The position numbers and the translations under genes were made by a program. Shown one piece after another: positions 14,011 to 16,252 of a stretch of 16,252 bases of DNA; positions within the stretch are counted from its first letter, which is position 1, and each line of letters opens with the position of its first letter. The notes beneath the pieces are model-generated. The model was not told where the DNA came from, did not search any database, and saw only the letters and a program-made list of their open reading frames with translations. The DNA comes from Subdoligranulum sp. CAG:314 (GTDB lineage: Bacteria; Bacillota; Clostridia; Christensenellales; CAG-314), in the NCBI GenBank assembly GCA_000437915.1, contig FR900978.1:1-16252 (forward strand), in the 5' to 3' direction.

Positions 14011-16252
14011 TTAAGCCTCTGCCTCCGTTTCGGCAGATTTCCAGTAAATCGTTGCTTTCATATCTCTGTTCCAACCCTCCGTCCAGTCGCAGTCCTCCTC
14101 CGACATGTCAATGCGAATCACCTGCTCCTCCGTCCAGCCGGCAAACGCGCCTTCGCCCACGCTCATTGCGCCCGACGGTATGACAAGCTCCTTTATTTGA
14201 GTCAAACCGGCAAGTGCATATTTGCCGACGGACGTGACGTTTGTCAAATCCAAGCCCGTCAACGGACAGCCGTTGTAAACGCTCGTTCCGTCCTCCGACT
14301 CTGAAACCTCGCAAAAAGCGTAATCTCCTATTGAGCTCAGGTTGGGTGCGACAAATTCTTTGAGGGACGAGCAGCCCGCAAACGCGCTTTTGCCCAAAGT
14401 TTTCAATTCGGGCAGGCTTATGCTTTCGAGCGAAGCACAGCCAAAGAAGGCAAAGTCCCCTGCTTCCGTTGCGGCAGCCGCCGACACGGAGACGAGTTTG
14501 CCGCAGTTTGAAAACGCGTAATTGCTTATTTTCGCCACTTTGGGAATGCTCGCTTCCTTCAAAGCCGAGCAGCTTTCAAAGCTGTTTGCGCCGAGCGTCG
14601 CCGCCTGCGGCAGATTGACGTATTCCAGCGCGGCGCAGCCCCTGAACGCATTGTTGCCGACGGAGCTCACCTGCGACAGGTCGATTGTGTCCAGCGCGGC
14701 GCAGCCGTCGAACGAAGCGTTTCCAATCTTTGTTACGCTGCCCTCGAAAATGATTTCTTTGAGTGAGGCGCAGCCGACAAATTCGTTGTTTTCTATTGCC
14801 GTCACACCTGCGGGGATTGTAAGACTTACAAGAGAGGTGCAGTTTTTGAACGCGCCGTAGCCCGCCGAAAGACGCTGCAACGTCGCAGGCAATTTGATTG
14901 TCGTCAAGGACGTGCAGCCCTCGAACAGATAATTTTCAAGTCTCAGCAATCCGTCGGCAAACGTCACCGTTTTAAGGGACGTACAGCCTTTGAACCAACC
15001 GTTCCCCGCCGTACCGCTGCTTGACACCGTTCCGTTTAGATTTCCCACATTTACTTCCGCCGTTTCAAGTGCGGTGCAGTCCCTGAATGCTTCGTTTTTC
15101 AAAGCTATTACGCTTGCAGGCACGGTCACGTGTTTAAGGGATGTGCACCCCTGAAATACATACATATTGATAAATTTTGTGCCGTCAAGCTTGATTTCTT
15201 CAAGCCCCGTGCAATTGAGGAACGCTTTGGAATAAACAACCTCCGCAGTGAGCGTCACGGTAGTCAGCCGCGCGCACCCCTCAAAAGCGTTTCCGTCGAT
15301 ATAATCCACGTTTTCGAGATTGATTTTTCCGACGGCGGAGCCGGCAAACGCAAAGTCGTCGATATACTTCACCGACGCGGGCAAAACCACTTCCTCAACA
15401 ACGGAATTGTTCCTCAACGCAGCCCTTGCGATGATTTCCGTGCCGTCCCTTACCGTCAGCGTCGACTCTTTGCCGAAATAATGCACGAGAGCCGTTCCGG
15501 TAATCTTGACGGAGGTCGTGTTGTTGCCGTTGGCGTTTATCGTATAGAAGGAATCCGTATATTCGGCATATATGGCGTTGTCCTCTATCTCGGTTTTGAC
15601 GTTGCCGTCGGCAAGACAAAATTCGACGTTGCCGCACCCCTCGAAGGCGTCCTCCCTTATCAGAGTAAGAGCGCCGCTTACCGTCACTTTTGAAAGCGAC
15701 TCGCAGTTTTTGAAGGTGGCGACGTCTATAATGCTCACGCCCTCGGGCAGCGTTATCTCCTTTAAGGAGACGCAGTTTTCAAATACATTGCCGTAACCGG
15801 CGTTGCTTGTCGTCGAGCCGTTGCCAAGCTTGGTCAGGCTTTGCGGCAGAGTTATTTGTTCAAGCGCGGCGCAGTTCAGGAAAGCTTTTTGCTTGATTTG
15901 GGTGATTCCGTCGGAAAGCGTCACGTTTTTAAGTTTGACGCAGCCTGCAAACGCGCTTGCCCCTACCGTGCCCGCCGCATCGGACTGCATAAGCACCGTT
16001 TCAAGGGAAACGCAGTCGAGAAACGCGTTGTCGGGTATTGTCTTTACGTAGTCGGGCAGAACGATGCCCGCAAGCGACGAACAACCCGAAAACGCGCTTG
16101 CGCCCAAAGTGAAATTTGACTCCACATTGGCGGGGAAAACAAACTCTTCAAGCGACGAACAGCCGAAAAACGCATTGGATGCGATAAAACCGAGCGTATT
16201 GGCGGCAAATGTCACCTTTTCCAGCGACGTGCAGTTTTTGAACAGCCCCTGT
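14011..16252 (-). CDS. BspA-type leucine-rich-repeat protein, N-terminus beyond window
   Basis: About 746 residues are visible. The frame stays open through the window edge, reading QGLFKNCTSLEK before the GTG at 16215, so that GTG is internal and the gene is 5'-partial. Almost the whole visible part is about 27 LRR_5/BspA units (AFxxCxSLxxVxLPxxVxxIG). A longer non-repeat island around residues 200-280 contains the segment TALVHYFGKESTLTVRDG. The array ends in a cap with WTEGWNRDMKATIYW, like the one in the LRR lipoprotein downstream, then a short tail ETEAEA. There is no LPXTG motif or C-terminal helix, so any anchor must be at the missing N-terminus; a lipoprotein signal like its neighbours' would fit. 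It is probably a surface-exposed binding protein. Whether it shares a transcript with the membrane genes 90 bases downstream is uncertain. Confidence 0.9.
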   Translation of the reverse strand, partial: QGLFKNCTSLEKVTFAANTLGFIASNAFFGCSSLEEFVFPANVESNFTLGASAFSGCSSLAGIVLPDYVKTIPDNAFLDCVSLETVLMQSDAAGTVGASAFAGCVKLKNVTLSDGITQIKQKAFLNCAALEQITLPQSLTKLGNGSTTSNAGYGNVFENCVSLKEITLPEGVSIIDVATFKNCESLSKVTVSGALTLIREDAFEGCGNVEFCLADGNVKTEIEDNAIYAEYTDSFYTINANGNNTTSVKITGTALVHYFGKESTLTVRDGTEIIARAALRNNSVVEEVVLPASVKYIDDFAFAGSAVGKINLENVDYIDGNAFEGCARLTTVTLTAEVVYSKAFLNCTGLEEIKLDGTKFINMYVFQGCTSLKHVTVPASVIALKNEAFRDCTALETAEVNVGNLNGTVSSSGTAGNGWFKGCTSLKTVTFADGLLRLENYLFEGCTSLTTIKLPATLQRLSAGYGAFKNCTSLVSLTIPAGVTAIENNEFVGCASLKEIIFEGSVTKIGNASFDGCAALDTIDLSQVSSVGNNAFRGCAALEYVNLPQAATLGANSFESCSALKEASIPKVAKISNYAFSNCGKLVSVSAAAATEAGDFAFFGCASLESISLPELKTLGKSAFAGCSSLKEFVAPNLSSIGDYAFCEVSESEDGTSVYNGCPLTGLDLTNVTSVGKYALAGLTQIKELVIPSGAMSVGEGAFAGWTEEQVIRIDMSEEDCDWTEGWNRDMKATIYWKSAETEAEA
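14130..16252 (-). repeat. LRR_5 (BspA-type) array of the truncated LRR protein
   Basis: About 27 units of roughly 22-24 codons, each starting with (A/S/V/L)F and a Cys at the fourth or fifth position. Several central units are one residue shorter and lack the LP motif (for example SFESCSALKEASIPKVAKIS). The array continues past the window edge. Confidence 0.85.

Noticed and set aside
16213..16215. GTG as the start of the first LRR protein
   Set aside because: The frame continues upstream to the edge with a further LRR half-unit (LFKNCTSLEK), so the GTG is an internal Val codon.

Overview
The window is one strand-uniform block of six large genes plus the first codons of a seventh. All are on the minus strand, so transcription runs from high to low coordinates. 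The organism is most likely an uncultured Gram-positive gut-type bacterium of the Bacillota (Clostridia). Exported proteins carry lipoprotein signals and BspA-type or InlB-type repeats, and nearly every start has a strong GGAGG- or GAGG-like ribosome binding site, which argues against Bacteroidota, where such proteins are also common. The lineage is inference only.

Layout in the direction of transcription: (1) 16252-14011, a BspA-type leucine-rich-repeat protein with its N-terminus outside the window; (2) 13920-12817, a three-helix membrane protein resembling the DUF4175-type partners of MoxR/vWA clusters, with an outer beta-repeat domain and an acidic Glu/Gln linker; (3) 12697-10757, a BatA-type membrane protein with a degenerate von Willebrand A (vWA) domain; (4) 10740-7984, a membrane protein with two intact vWA domains around a glutamine-amidotransferase-like domain; (5) 7987-5192, a lipoprotein with an FN3-like domain, about 27 BspA-type repeats and a C-terminal InlB-like repeat; (6) 5155-98, a 1685-residue lipoprotein with InlB-like repeats followed by a long run of unclassified beta-rich repeats; (7) 56-1, the start of another gene whose first residues are compatible with a MoxR-type AAA+ ATPase, although too little is visible to be sure.

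Genes 3 to 7 are tightly packed (16-base gap, ATGA overlap, 36-base gap, 41-base gap) and look like one operon. The gaps before genes 2 and 3 (90 and 119 bases) contain hairpins but no convincing terminator or promoter. No gap exceeds 300 bases. I see no tRNA, rRNA, CRISPR array, insertion sequence or attachment site.

Genes 2 to 4 look like the membrane part of a MoxR-vWA (Bat-like) system, a class of AAA+/vWA pairs thought to assemble or remodel protein complexes. Here that machinery sits between large exported repeat proteins. The simplest reading, which is inference, is an envelope module in which the vWA membrane proteins help assemble, sense or display the LRR and InlB-repeat proteins. 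None of the complete genes has a recognisable enzyme active site.
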